Under the pieces are notes generated by a model, which had not been told where the DNA came from, made no database searches, and saw nothing but the letters and a program-made list of their open reading frames with translations. The position numbers were made by a program, and so were the translations under genes. Below, piece by piece: positions 8,055-16,730 of a stretch of DNA of 33,641 nucleotides; position 1 is the first letter of the stretch; the number at the start of each line of letters is the position of its first letter. Source of the stretch: UBA1259 sp964453915. Its GTDB lineage: Bacteria > Bacillota > Clostridia > Christensenellales > Borkfalkiaceae. The DNA lies in assembly GCA_964453915.1 (NCBI GenBank), contig CAYVPW010000010.1:1-33641 (forward strand), given 5' to 3'.

Positions 8055-9224
8055 ATGAGATATTTATTTACCAGCGAAAGTGTCACTTGCGGGCATCCCG
8101 ACAAGGTGTGCGACCAAATTTCAGATGCCGTTTTAGACGAATATTTAAGGGGAGACAAAGATTCTCGCGTTGCGTGCGAATGTATGGCAACTACGGATTT
8201 TTTATTTATAACGGGTGAAATTACTTCTAAGGCAAAGGTAGACGTAGAAAGCGTTGCAAGAAAAGTTATTAAAGATATAGGCTACACGGATAAAAAGACT
8301 GGGTTTTCTTACGACAATGCTGAGATTTTGATAAAACTTAACAAACAAAGTCCGGATATAGCGATGGGCGTTGATTCTTCTAGCGAAGACAAGAATCATA
8401 GTGCGGACGTTTATGATAAAATAGGTGCGGGCGATCAAGGAATAATGTTCGGATACGCTTGCTCTGAAACGGAAGAACTTATGCCGCTTCCCATAGTTTT
8501 GGCGCATAAACTTTGCAAAGAGTTAGAAAACGTTAGAAAAAGCGGAGAACTCTCTTATTTGCGTCCCGACGGGAAAGGGCAAGTGACCGTTGAATATTTA
8601 GACGGCAAACCGTTAAGAATAGAAGCGGTTGTGCTTTCTTCTCAACACGACGAAAGCGTTGATACCGAAACTTTAAGAAAAGACCTTAAAAGGTTGGTTA
8701 TAGATAAAGTATTGCCTGCAGGTTTGATAGATGCAAACACTAAGTATTTTATAAATCCCACGGGCCGTTTTGAAGTTGGTGGACCTAACGGAGATTCCGG
8801 ACTTACCGGAAGAAAAATTATAGTAGATACTTACGGTGGAAAATGTCCGCACGGCGGCGGAGCGTTTAGCGGTAAAGATCCTACTAAAGTGGACCGTTCT
8901 GCAACGTATATGGCAAGATACGTTTGTAAAAATTTAGTGGCGGCGGGGCTTGCGAAAGAGTGTCAGGTGCAACTTGCTTACGCCATAGGCGTTGCACACC
9001 CTGTATCCGTAATGGTAAATTCCTTCGGGACGGGTGTCGTTAGTGACGAGAAAATAGCGGACATAATCGTTAAAGAATTCGATTTAAGACCGCTTGCTAT
9101 AATAGAAAAATTAGGATTAAAAAATCCCGTTTATTTAAATACCGCGTCTTACGGGCATTTCGGTAATCCGAATTTTGCTTGGGAAAAGACCGATAGGGTG
9201 AAAGACCTTAAAAAATATCTTTAA
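8055..9224 (+). CDS. metK: S-adenosylmethionine synthetase
   Basis: Makes S-adenosylmethionine from methionine and ATP in the cytoplasm; works as a tetramer with Mg2+ and K+. At 389 aa it has normal length. Signature motifs are present: GHPDK near residue 14 (nucleotide binding histidine), GAGDQGIMFGYA (about 118-129) and the glycine-rich GGGAFSGKDPTKVDRS (about 262-277), which binds phosphate. The C-terminal YGHFG is also typical. It is first in a plus-strand run with comF, secA, prfB and tsaD; its stop overlaps the comF start by one base (TAATG). The SAM it supplies would feed, among others, the radical SAM enzyme encoded nearby, although that link is only metabolic. Confidence 0.97.
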   Translation: MRYLFTSESVTCGHPDKVCDQISDAVLDEYLRGDKDSRVACECMATTDFLFITGEITSKAKVDVESVARKVIKDIGYTDKKTGFSYDNAEILIKLNKQSPDIAMGVDSSSEDKNHSADVYDKIGAGDQGIMFGYACSETEELMPLPIVLAHKLCKELENVRKSGELSYLRPDGKGQVTVEYLDGKPLRIEAVVLSSQHDESVDTETLRKDLKRLVIDKVLPAGLIDANTKYFINPTGRFEVGGPNGDSGLTGRKIIVDTYGGKCPHGGGAFSGKDPTKVDRSATYMARYVCKNLVAAGLAKECQVQLAYAIGVAHPVSVMVNSFGTGVVSDEKIADIIVKEFDLRPLAIIEKLGLKNPVYLNTASYGHFGNPNFAWEKTDRVKDLKKYL

Positions 9225-9952
9225 TGAGATTTTTTGATTATATAAAAGGGCTTTTTAATAAAAACGTATTCAATCCTAAGTGGAGATGCCTTGTTTGCGG
9301 AAAAGAGATTTTCGACGGCGGAAATTTTTGCCCCGAATGTAAGGCGAAACTGCCGTTTAACGACAAAGCGGTGTGCGACCACTGCGGCAGGGAACTTTTA
9401 GTTCCGCAAAGTTATTGCACAACCTGTAAAGGCGAACTTGTGAGTACAGATTTTATGAGGAGTGCGTTTACTTATAGACCGCCCGTTTCAAACCTTATAA
9501 AAGATTTGAAGTATTTTAACAAGCGGTATTTGGCGGCGGCTTTTTCAGAATATCTCTCCGCAATATACCTTAAAAATTTTATAACGGCGGATTATATAAC
9601 TTGTGTTCCGATGACGGAAACAGCTTATAAAAAACGCGGATTTAACCAGTCGGAACTTTTAGCGAAAGGCGTTGCCGAAAAGGTGGGTGTTCCTTATTGC
9701 AATTTGCTTTATAAAAAGAACGAAACCGAACGGCAGGCAAAGTTGGATAAAGCCCAAAGATTAAGGAATCTTAAAGATGCGTTTAGGGTAATATCAAAAA
9801 CGCAAGTAAAAGAAAAAACTATAGTTGTTATAGACGACGTTGCTACGACGGGTGCAACGGGGGAAGCGGTTGCTTCTAAATTAAAAAGCGCGGGAGCGGA
9901 GAAGGTTATTCTTTTAACCGTTGCAAGCGTACCGCCGAAAGACGGATATTAA
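9224..9952 (+). CDS. comF: ComF-family phosphoribosyltransferase-like protein
   Basis: 242 aa with the ComF layout: N-terminal zinc-binding cysteines (CLVCGKE, CPEC, CDHCGRE, CTTCKGE; residues about 23-73), a conserved middle (LKYFNKRYLA, CVPMTETAYKKRGFNQSELLA), and the PRPP-binding loop TIVVIDDVATTGAT near residue 200. In naturally competent bacteria ComFC helps bring single-stranded DNA into the cytoplasm; in non-competent relatives the gene persists with unclear use. No comFA helicase or other competence gene is seen here. The gene is coupled to metK by a one-base overlap and followed 26 nt later by secA, a neighbourhood also seen in other Firmicutes, where comF lies close to secA. Confidence 0.93.
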   Translation: MRFFDYIKGLFNKNVFNPKWRCLVCGKEIFDGGNFCPECKAKLPFNDKAVCDHCGRELLVPQSYCTTCKGELVSTDFMRSAFTYRPPVSNLIKDLKYFNKRYLAAAFSEYLSAIYLKNFITADYITCVPMTETAYKKRGFNQSELLAKGVAEKVGVPYCNLLYKKNETERQAKLDKAQRLRNLKDAFRVISKTQVKEKTIVVIDDVATTGATGEAVASKLKSAGAEKVILLTVASVPPKDGY

Positions 9953-9978
9953 AAGCAAATCCTTAAAAGGAGAATAGA

Positions 9979-12663
9979 ATGGGATTATTTAGATATATTT
10001 TAGGCGGAGAAAGCCGCAGAGCGTTAAGAAAACTAGATAAAATGGCAGACAAGGTTATTTCTTTAGAAGGTAATTATAAAGATTTAACCGATGCGGAATT
10101 ATGCGCTCAAACGGAAGAATTCAAAAAAAGGCTTAAAAACGGAGAAACGCTAGACGATATTTTATACGAAGCCTTTGCCGTCGTTAGAGAAGCGGCAAGC
10201 AGAGTTTTGGGAATGAAGCACTATAAAGTGCAAATTATCGGCGGAATCTGTTTGCACCAAGGTAGAGTTGCCGAAATGAAAACGGGTGAAGGAAAAACTT
10301 TGGTTGCAACCCTTCCCGCATATTTAAATGCACTTATGGGCGAAGGCGCACACATAGTGACCGTAAACGATTATCTTGCATCTAGAGACGCAGAGTGGAT
10401 GGGCAAGGTATATAAATTTTTGGGGCTTACGGTCGGCGTTGCCGTATCCGGAATGAACGACGATGAAAAGAGAAAAGCCTATGCTTGCGATATTACCTAC
10501 GGCACTAACAACGAAATGGGCTTTGACTATTTAAGAGATAACCTTAAAACTAAAACAGAACAAATGGTTCAACGACCTTTAGCGTTTGCCATAGTGGACG
10601 AAGTGGACTCTATATTGATTGACGAAGCAAGAACGCCGCTTATAATTTCCGGCAAGGGCGCAGAGTCAAGCGAAAAATACGTGACTGCAAACAGGTTTGT
10701 GAAAACTTTAGTTCAAGAAAAAGATTTTACTATCGATATAAAAGAAAAATCCGTTCAAATAACCGAAACGGGTGCAAAAAAAGCGGAAAAGTTTTTCGGA
10801 TTAAATTCTTTTTCGGATATAGAAAACGCAGATTTATCTCATCATATTCAACAGGCGTTAAAGGCTAATTATATTTTCAAAAAAGATAACGACTACGTTG
10901 TTTCCGACGGTGAAGTAATTATCGTAGACGAGTTTACCGGACGTTTGATGATAGGAAGAAGATATTCGGACGGATTGCACCAAGCCATAGAAGCAAAAGA
11001 AGGGGTTAAGGTAAGAAACGAAAACAAAACTTATGCGACCATTACCTTTCAAAACTATTTCAGAATCTATAAAAAACTATCCGGTATGACGGGTACTGCA
11101 AAAACGGAAGAAGAAGAGTTCCGTGCTATTTACGGATTAGACGTTTTAGAAATTCCCACTAATAAGCCGATTGCAAGAAAAGATAATCCGGACGTTATTT
11201 ATAAAACTGAAAAGGGAAAGAACAAGGCTATAATCAGAGAAATAGTAGAGTGCCATAAAAACGGGCAGCCCGTTTTGGTGGGTACCGTGACCGTTGAAAA
11301 GAGTGAAGAAATAAGCAAACTCTTGATAAAAGAAGGCATTAGGCACAACGTGCTAAACGCTAAAAACCACGCTAAAGAAGCGGATATAGTTGCGCAAGCA
11401 GGTAGATTAGGCGCGGTGACCATTGCAACTAATATGGCAGGTCGTGGAACGGATATTTTGCTTGGCGGAAATCCCGAATTTATGGCAAAGAGAAAACTTC
11501 GCGATAAAGGCGTGGAAGAAGACAAAATCGATTTGGCAACATCTTATATCGCAGACGTTCCGGAAGACGTTAAAGAGATAAGAGAAGAATATAAAAAGAT
11601 ATACGAAGAGTTCAAAAAGCAAACCGATGCGGAAAAGGCAAAGGTTTGGCAGGCGGGCGGACTTCATATTTTGGGTACGGAACGCCACGAATCTCGCCGT
11701 ATAGACAACCAGTTGAGAGGGCGTAGCGGTCGTCAAGGCGACCCCGGTTCTTCTGTGTTCTTCATTTCTTTAGAAGACGATTTGGCAAGGCGTTTCGGCG
11801 GGGAAAGAATGCAAAGGATATACGAATTTTTCAATATAGAAGAAGACGAGCCGATTCAATCTAAAATGCTTTCAAGAAGTATAGAAAACGCACAAAGAGC
11901 GATAGAAGGAAGAAACTTCGGTATAAGAAAACACGTATTAGAATACGACGACGTTATGAACAAGCAACGTGAAGTAATGTATGACGAAAGAACAAAGGTT
12001 ATAAAGAGTCAAGAAGTTCACGAAGACATATTAAAGCTTATTCCCGATTTTGCAAGGTACGTTGTAAACTCTGCGATAGATAATCAAAACAAGCCTGAAA
12101 CGTGGAATTTAGAAGAGCTTAACAACGCTATAGAAGCAAAGTTATTGCCTAGGGGAAGCAATTTTATCACGAAAGAGCGTGCGGAAGACTGGGATTACGA
12201 GTACTTGATAGAAAAGTTGGTAGAAGAAGTAATTTCCGTGTACGAAGCAAAGATAGAAAGATATAACGGCGAAGGTATTGACTTTAAGTATTTAGAAAAA
12301 CTTATTCTGTTAAAGAACATAGATAACAAGTGGATAGATCATATAGACGCTATGGATCAGTTAAGAAAAGGAATAAGTTTAAGAAGCTACGGAAACGTAG
12401 ATCCCGTTGTCGAATACAAGAAAGAAGGCTTTGAAATGTTTGAAGACCTTACCGCTTCTATTCAAGACGATACTTGTACGCTTTTGTTAAAGGCGGAGTT
12501 GCAAAAAGCGCCCGTTATTAAGCAAGAAGAAAAAAGAGATTTTACCACTAATCAAGAAAAATCTTCCGTGCAAAGAAGACCTGTTCCCGCAAAAAAAATA
12601 GGCAGGAACGATCCGTGTCCTTGCGGAAGCGGAAAAAAACATAAAGATTGTTGCGGTAAGTAG
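9979..12663 (+). CDS. secA: Preprotein translocase ATPase SecA
   Basis: Motor of the general Sec secretion pathway; it pushes unfolded preproteins through SecYEG at the inner face of the membrane. 894 aa, normal for a SecA1. Seen in order: N-terminal GLFRYILGGESRRALRKL, Walker A MKTGEGKTLVA (about residue 100), DEAD-like Walker B IVDEVDSILIDEARTP (about 208), the preprotein cross-linking region, the second motor domain with TNMAGRGTDILLGG and RGRSGRQGDPGSS, and the C-terminal zinc motif RNDPCPCGSGKKHKDCC that binds SecB or ribosomes. AAAAGGAG lies 7 nt before the ATG. It would export the lipoprotein and TasA-like precursor encoded downstream. Confidence 0.98.
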   Translation: MGLFRYILGGESRRALRKLDKMADKVISLEGNYKDLTDAELCAQTEEFKKRLKNGETLDDILYEAFAVVREAASRVLGMKHYKVQIIGGICLHQGRVAEMKTGEGKTLVATLPAYLNALMGEGAHIVTVNDYLASRDAEWMGKVYKFLGLTVGVAVSGMNDDEKRKAYACDITYGTNNEMGFDYLRDNLKTKTEQMVQRPLAFAIVDEVDSILIDEARTPLIISGKGAESSEKYVTANRFVKTLVQEKDFTIDIKEKSVQITETGAKKAEKFFGLNSFSDIENADLSHHIQQALKANYIFKKDNDYVVSDGEVIIVDEFTGRLMIGRRYSDGLHQAIEAKEGVKVRNENKTYATITFQNYFRIYKKLSGMTGTAKTEEEEFRAIYGLDVLEIPTNKPIARKDNPDVIYKTEKGKNKAIIREIVECHKNGQPVLVGTVTVEKSEEISKLLIKEGIRHNVLNAKNHAKEADIVAQAGRLGAVTIATNMAGRGTDILLGGNPEFMAKRKLRDKGVEEDKIDLATSYIADVPEDVKEIREEYKKIYEEFKKQTDAEKAKVWQAGGLHILGTERHESRRIDNQLRGRSGRQGDPGSSVFFISLEDDLARRFGGERMQRIYEFFNIEEDEPIQSKMLSRSIENAQRAIEGRNFGIRKHVLEYDDVMNKQREVMYDERTKVIKSQEVHEDILKLIPDFARYVVNSAIDNQNKPETWNLEELNNAIEAKLLPRGSNFITKERAEDWDYEYLIEKLVEEVISVYEAKIERYNGEGIDFKYLEKLILLKNIDNKWIDHIDAMDQLRKGISLRSYGNVDPVVEYKKEGFEMFEDLTASIQDDTCTLLLKAELQKAPVIKQEEKRDFTTNQEKSSVQRRPVPAKKIGRNDPCPCGSGKKHKDCCGK

Positions 12664-12671
12664 GAGATTAT

Positions 12672-13773
12672 ATGCTAAAAACCGAAGAGTACAGACTCAA
12701 AATAAAAGAATTAAAAGGTATCTTACGAGAGACGGGACACTCTCTTTGACTTGGACGGTTTAAAAGTTAAGTTAAAAGAGAAAACCGAACAGTCCGAATT
12801 GCCGGAAGTTTATTCCGACCTAAAAAAATCTCAAGAAATATCTAAAGAAATTGCATCTTTATCCGGAAAAATAGAAAAGTTTGATAAGGCTGAAAAGTTT
12901 TTGGCGGATACCGCAGACATTATAGACCTTGCGGAAGAAGAAAACGACGAAAGTTTGTTTGCTGAAATGGATAAAGAACTTTTCGAAGTAGAAAAGTTGA
13001 TAGAAGATATGCGCCTTACCGCTCTTTTGCGCGGAAAGTACGATAAGCTTAACGCCATATTAACCTTGCATGCAGGGGCAGGCGGAACGGAAGCGTGCGA
13101 CTGGACGGAAATGCTATACCGTATGTATATTTGTTATGCGGAAAAAAACGATTTTTCTCTCACGGAATTAGACAGATTAGAAGGGGACGAAGCGGGCATA
13201 AAATCCGTATCTTTTAAGTTAGACGGAGAAAACGCTTACGGCTATCTTAAAGCGGAAAAGGGGGTTCACAGACTTGTAAGAATATCCCCGTTCGACGCAA
13301 ACAAAAGAAGGCACACTTCTTTTGCTTCGCTAGAAGTTATGCCCGAAATTATAGACGACGAAGAATTAAAAATCAATCCGGACGAAATAAGGATAGATAC
13401 CTTCCGTTCTAGCGGTGCGGGCGGTCAAAAGGTTAATAAAACGGATTCTGCAATAAGAATTACGCATATCCCCACGGGAATAGTCGTTTCTTGCCAAAAC
13501 GAAAGAAGTCAAACTCAAAACAAAGAAATGGCAATGAGAATGCTTACCAGCAAACTTTTAGAAAAGCGTGAAGCAGAGCGTTTAGAAAGGGACCAAGACA
13601 TTAAAGGCGAAATAAAAAAGATAGAGTGGGGCAGTCAAATAAGAAGCTACGTTTTTTGCCCGTACACAATGGTAAAAGACCATCGCACGGGGTATGAAAC
13701 GGGCGATATTCAGTCGGTTATGGACGGGAATATTCAGGGCTTTATAAACGATTACCTTAAAAAATCACAATGA
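12672..13773 (+). CDS. prfB: Peptide chain release factor 2, with programmed +1 frameshift
   Basis: RF2 ends translation at UGA and UAA. Translation starts at ATG 12672 (GGAG 7 nt upstream) and meets an in-frame TGA at codon 26 (12747-12749); the preceding slippery CTT (12744-12746) allows a +1 shift to read GAC and continue to 13773, giving 366 aa, the normal RF2 length. Signatures: SPF tripeptide anticodon in VRISPFDANKRRHTS (stop recognition) and GGQ in SSGAGGQKVNKTDSA (peptide release). The TTG at 12751 is not a genuine start. Autoregulation follows from the design: low RF2 slows termination at the TGA and favours the shift. The stop overlaps tsaD (ATGA). Confidence 0.97.
12730..12750 (+). 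promoter_or_regulatory. RF2 programmed +1 frameshift site
   Basis: The slippery site CTT-TGA-C at 12744-12750 is the universal RF2 recoding signal. The usual Shine-Dalgarno-like stimulator (AGGGGG three bases before CTT) is poor here: the nearest purine block is ACGGGA, with GGG at 12734-12736, seven bases away from CTT. Confidence 0.9.
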
Positions 13774-14825
13774 GCGAATATTTTGACAAAATAAAAAGTT
13801 TTCCCATAAAAAAAGATGCCGTTATAATGGGCATAGAAACTTCTTGCGACGAAACTGCCGTTGCAATAGTGAAAAACGGAAGGGAAATTTTAGCAGACGA
13901 GATAATAAGTTCTGCTACGGAGCACGCCCGTTTCGGCGGAGTCGTGCCGGAGATCGCTTCTAGAAACCATACCGTGGCTATACAGATAGCAATCGAGCGC
14001 GCACTAAAATCCGCAGGGCTTTCGTTAGATGATATAGACGCTTTTGCCGTCACTCAGGGTGCAGGGCTTTTAGGAGCGTTGCTTGTAGGCGTTTCTTATG
14101 CAAAGGCGCTTGCTTATGCTTGCAACAAACCGTTAGTGCCTGTAAGCCACATTAGAGGGCATATAGCGGCTTCTTATTTGGCTGATAAAAGTTTAGAGCC
14201 GCCTTTTATAACCATTCTTGCCAGCGGCGGACATACCGCTATTTGCAAGGTGGACGGATACTATGACTTAACGGTTTTGGGCAGCACGATAGACGATGCC
14301 GTAGGCGAAGCGTTTGATAAAGTTGCAAGAGTGTTGGGGCTTAATTACCCCGGTGGACCTAACGTGGAAAGGCTTGCAAAAAGCGGACGTGATACGGTTA
14401 AACTTCCGCCTATGTTAAAAAATTATGCCGGCAGCGAATACGACTTTTCTTATAGTGGTTTAAAGACTGCCGTGATAAATTACGCGCACACGGAAGAGCA
14501 AAAAGGAAACGAGTTAAACAAAGCCGATTTGGCAAACAGTTTTCAGCATGCGGCGATAGACGTTTTGATAAAAAAGGCATTGCTAGCGGTTGATAAAACC
14601 GGTTATAAAACCATTGCGCTTTGCGGCGGTGTGGGTGCAAACGGATATTTAAGAAGCGCTTTAGAAGAGAGCGTGCAAGGTAAAGACGTAAAACTTGTTA
14701 TTCCGGAAAAACGGTACTGTACGGATAACGGGGCAATGATAGCCGCAGAGGGCTATTTACAATACTTAAAAGGAAATTTTGCCGATTTGTCGCTAAACGC
14801 CAAAGCGGTTGTACCGTTAAAGTGA
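13770..14825 (+). CDS. tsaD: tRNA N6-adenosine threonylcarbamoyltransferase TsaD
   Basis: Transfers threonylcarbamoyl to A37 of ANN-reading tRNAs, working with TsaB and TsaE (not in this window). 351 aa. The sugar-kinase-like ASKHA fold shows GIETSCDETAVAIV (about residues 21-34), the metal-binding HIRGH (about 128-132), SGGHTAIC and DDAVGEAFDKVARVLGL, GGPN, SGLKTAV and CGGVGANGYLR. The chosen start overlaps the prfB stop (ATGA), suggesting coupling; a second ATG at 13827 would give 332 aa, closer to the E. coli N-terminus, and cannot be excluded. No strong ribosome binding site is visible for either start. Confidence 0.95.
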   Translation: MSEYFDKIKSFPIKKDAVIMGIETSCDETAVAIVKNGREILADEIISSATEHARFGGVVPEIASRNHTVAIQIAIERALKSAGLSLDDIDAFAVTQGAGLLGALLVGVSYAKALAYACNKPLVPVSHIRGHIAASYLADKSLEPPFITILASGGHTAICKVDGYYDLTVLGSTIDDAVGEAFDKVARVLGLNYPGGPNVERLAKSGRDTVKLPPMLKNYAGSEYDFSYSGLKTAVINYAHTEEQKGNELNKADLANSFQHAAIDVLIKKALLAVDKTGYKTIALCGGVGANGYLRSALEESVQGKDVKLVIPEKRYCTDNGAMIAAEGYLQYLKGNFADLSLNAKAVVPLK

Positions 14826-14827
14826 TT

Positions 14828-15112
14828 ATGATTAAGCATATAGTTTGTTTCAAATTAAAAGATAAATCAAAAGCCAAAGAAGCAAAAAACGTTTTGCTTT
14901 CTATGCAAGGCAAAGTGCCTGAAATAGTAGAGATGGAAGTCGGTTGCGACTTTTTACATTCAGAACGCTCTTACGATGTTATTTTGACGGTTTTATTAAA
15001 AGATAAATCGGCGCTTAACGACTATCAAAACGATCCTTATCACTGTCAAGTAGTAAAAAAATATATGCACGAAGTAAGAGAAAGCAGTATTGCCGTAGAT
15101 TACGAAATTTAA
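14828..15112 (+). CDS. Dabb-domain (stress-responsive alpha-beta barrel) protein
   Basis: Small protein of 94 aa. MIKHIVCFKLKD at the start, the spaced LLSMQGKVPEIVEMEVG and the ending ESSIAVDYEI match the Dabb family, ferredoxin-like fold dimers of varied or unknown function (some are plant and actinobacterial cyclases, most bacterial ones uncharacterised). I chose ATG 14828 because family members start MxKHIV; the GTG at 14822 would only add two residues. It follows tsaD with almost no gap and is the last protein gene before the tRNA. Function not assigned. Confidence 0.8.
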   Translation: MIKHIVCFKLKDKSKAKEAKNVLLSMQGKVPEIVEMEVGCDFLHSERSYDVILTVLLKDKSALNDYQNDPYHCQVVKKYMHEVRESSIAVDYEI

Positions 15113-15116
15113 AAAC

Positions 15117-15140
15117 ATCGGCAAAAAAGCCGATTGTATA
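15117..15140 (+). terminator. Hairpin after the Dabb gene (weak terminator or processing site)
   Basis: ATCGGC-A6-GCCGAT (15117-15134) lies between the last protein gene and the tRNA. The T tract after it is poor, so read-through into tRNA-Leu and RNase processing is as likely as termination. Confidence 0.35.
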
Positions 15141-15141
15141 T

Positions 15142-15228
15142 GCGGGTGTGGTGGAACTGGCAGACACGTAAGATTCAGGTTCTTATGCCCTTAAAAGCGT
15201 ACAAGTTCAAATCTTGCCACCCGCACCA
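15142..15228 (+). tRNA. tRNA-Leu (anticodon CAG)
   Basis: 87 nt including encoded CCA (15226-15228). The acceptor stem GCGGGTG pairs with CACCCGC (15218-15224), discriminator A. The D arm contains TGGCAGACAC, typical of leucine tRNAs. The anticodon stem is TAAGA/TCTTA with loop TTCAGGT, giving anticodon CAG for codon CUG. There is a long class II variable arm and a T loop TTCAAAT. The first T-stem pair is A-C mismatched. No promoter is evident between the Dabb gene and the tRNA. Confidence 0.95.
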
Positions 15229-15238
15229 AATATAAGAT

Positions 15239-15280
15239 AAAACGAACCTTAGGTTTAACTTGGGGTTCGTTTTATTTTTA
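15239..15280 (+). terminator. Terminator after tRNA-Leu
   Basis: AAAACGAACC (15239-15248) pairs with GGTTCGTTTT (15264-15273), followed by ATTTTTAT. It ends the metK-to-tRNA transcription unit. Confidence 0.8.
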
Positions 15281-15479
15281 TAGAGTGTGATTAAGTAAAG
15301 AACAATATTAAATAGCAAAGGGTAAATTAAAAATAAAAGCGACCTTTTGAGGATAAAAACAGAATTAGAAAAGTATAATAAATTGTCAAAACAGAAAAAG
15401 ATTGCATATAAATAAGTTTAGCATTATAAAAAATCACTAAATAAAACCTAAAGAAAATGCAAAAAATATTTTAAAACTA
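15281..15479. other. AT-rich intergenic stretch without recognisable gene
   Basis: About 200 bp of A-rich sequence between the tRNA terminator and the poly-G promoter. I see no ORF with a ribosome binding site and no clear RNA structure. It could supply UP-element-like DNA to the promoter at 15480. Confidence 0.5.
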
Positions 15480-15510
15480 TTGACAAAATTCGTCGGGGGG
15501 GGGGTAGAAT
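15480..15510 (+). promoter_or_regulatory. Promoter with G10 tract in its spacer (candidate phase-variable promoter)
   Basis: -35 TTGACA (15480-15485) and -10 TAGAAT (15505-15510) are separated by 19 bp, of which the last ten are G (15495-15504). The optimum is 17, which the tract would reach at G8. Slipped-strand changes in the tract would alter the spacing and so the promoter strength, as known for the poly-G promoter of meningococcal porA. The next gene is the lipoprotein at 15671, after a leader of about 155 nt. Confidence 0.75.
15495..15504 (+). repeat. Homopolymer G10 tract
   Basis: Ten consecutive Gs in an AT-rich intergenic region. It is one of only two runs of more than six G or C that I found in the window; the other is at 33578. 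Confidence 0.95.
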
Positions 15511-15597
15511 ATTTGTAGAAAAATAAATTTTAGTTTTATTTTATCGGCGGTACAAGGGTTTTAAAATCTCAATATAAAATCGGTGTTCGTTTTAATT

Positions 15598-15627
15598 GCG
15601 GCAAAATAAATTGTTATGGATTGCCGC
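15598..15627 (+). other. Hairpin in the leader of the lipoprotein mRNA
   Basis: GCGGCAA (15598-15604) pairs with TTGCCGC (15621-15627) over a 16-nt loop. It lies about 30 nt before the ribosome binding site, with no U-tail, so it is not a terminator. It may protect the 5' end or serve a regulator; I do not recognise a riboswitch class. Confidence 0.4.
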
Positions 15628-15670
15628 GGTATATAGGTAAAACTAAAAAATAAGGAGTAGGAGGTTATTT

Positions 15671-16573
15671 ATGAAGAAAATTTTAGTTTCTTTACTAACA
15701 CTTGCAATTTCCGTAGTGTGCGCTTGCGCATTTATCGGTTGCGGCAATAACGAAGACGGCGAAAGTAAAGCCGCAAAATGGTCCGGAGAAGTTGGCAATC
15801 TTCCGCAGGCTGTTGAAAACGTAATCGAAATTGAAAACGGAGAGCAACTGTCCGCTTTTGCGGTTGCGGTAAACGGCGGAAACGCTTTTGCGGGTTATAC
15901 CGTAAAACTTACTGCGGATATAAATCTAGACAATATAGAATGGAATCCTATCGGTAGAGTAATAGGCTATCCCAACGCATCGTTTGCCGGTGTTTTTGAC
16001 GGGGACGGGCACACTATCTATAACTTAAAGGTTGCTTCTTCCGGTATGATACAAAACGGAACAGATTATTCTACTGCGGGGTTGTTCGGTTCTTTGGTGG
16101 GCACGGTTAAAAATCTTAACTTGTATAAAGTTAATATAACCAGCACGCACTACGCAGGGGCTGTTGTTGGGTATATCGGCGGTTCTTCTAATGCGCAAAT
16201 TTCTAACTGCACTGTTGATGGCGGAACTATTACAAGCACTGTGGTAGAACACGACAACGGAGATAAGGTTGGCGGAATTATAGGATATTGCAATCTAGGC
16301 ACTGTAAAAGATTGCGCAGTTAAAGATATAACCGTTAAGGCTTATCGTGATTTAGGCGGCATTGTAGGTTGTGCAGACGGTCAAAATACCGTTATCAAAA
16401 ACAATGCGGTGGGTGAAAACGTAAAAGTAGTGGTAGACAATACGGACAATTATAAAAATTATACAAAGAACGAAGACTACAATGCGGGCTCTATTATAGG
16501 CAGATGCGCAAACGGCAGTGCAAGCCAAGATTGCGTTGGTATTGCAAATATTACCCTTCCGTTTGAAGGTTGA
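15671..16573 (+). CDS. Surface lipoprotein with GLUG-like repeats
   Basis: 300 aa. The signal peptide ends in lipobox FIGC (Cys about residue 24), so the protein is predicted to be lipid-anchored outside the membrane. After a low-complexity linker, ENVIEIENGEQLSAFAVAVN and FAGVFDGDGHTIYNL are typical of the N-terminal part of GLUG proteins. Then come five repeats of the form small-G-hydrophobic-G: AGLFGSLVGTVKNL, AGAVVGYIGG, VGGIIGYCNLGTVKDCAV, LGGIVGCADG and AGSIIGRCANG. GLUG repeats occur in surface adhesins and proteases and form a beta-helix-like rod, so a role in adhesion or matrix is inferred. A strong AGGAGG (15659-15664) sits 6 nt before the ATG. Its promoter contains a G10 tract, so expression may be phase variable. 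A terminator follows. Confidence 0.82.
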   Translation: MKKILVSLLTLAISVVCACAFIGCGNNEDGESKAAKWSGEVGNLPQAVENVIEIENGEQLSAFAVAVNGGNAFAGYTVKLTADINLDNIEWNPIGRVIGYPNASFAGVFDGDGHTIYNLKVASSGMIQNGTDYSTAGLFGSLVGTVKNLNLYKVNITSTHYAGAVVGYIGGSSNAQISNCTVDGGTITSTVVEHDNGDKVGGIIGYCNLGTVKDCAVKDITVKAYRDLGGIVGCADGQNTVIKNNAVGENVKVVVDNTDNYKNYTKNEDYNAGSIIGRCANGSASQDCVGIANITLPFEG

Positions 16574-16620
16574 TTTTCAACTTGTATTTTTGATATAAAC
16601 AAAGTTATATATTGAATATT

Positions 16621-16660
16621 AAAAGGCAGATAAACATAACCGTTTATCTGCCTTTTGTAT
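16621..16660. terminator. Terminator between the lipoprotein gene and the XRE gene
   Basis: Perfect 15-bp stem AAAAGGCAGATAAAC (16621-16635) with GTTTATCTGCCTTTT (16642-16656), loop ATAACC. A/T on both sides makes it usable from either direction. A second, AT-only hairpin lies at about 16675-16700 (ACTTTTATT/AATAAAAGT). Confidence 0.8.
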
Positions 16661-16730
16661 ATACGGCAAAACGAACTTTTATTTGTATATGAATAAAAGT
16701 AGTAATGTACTTGCTAAATTAAAAGAAAAA

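Noticed and set aside
12751..13773. RF2 starting at TTG 12751 as an independent short protein
   Set aside because: The upstream ATG at 12672 with ribosome binding site and the CTT-TGA-C signal explain the gene as a normal frameshifted prfB.
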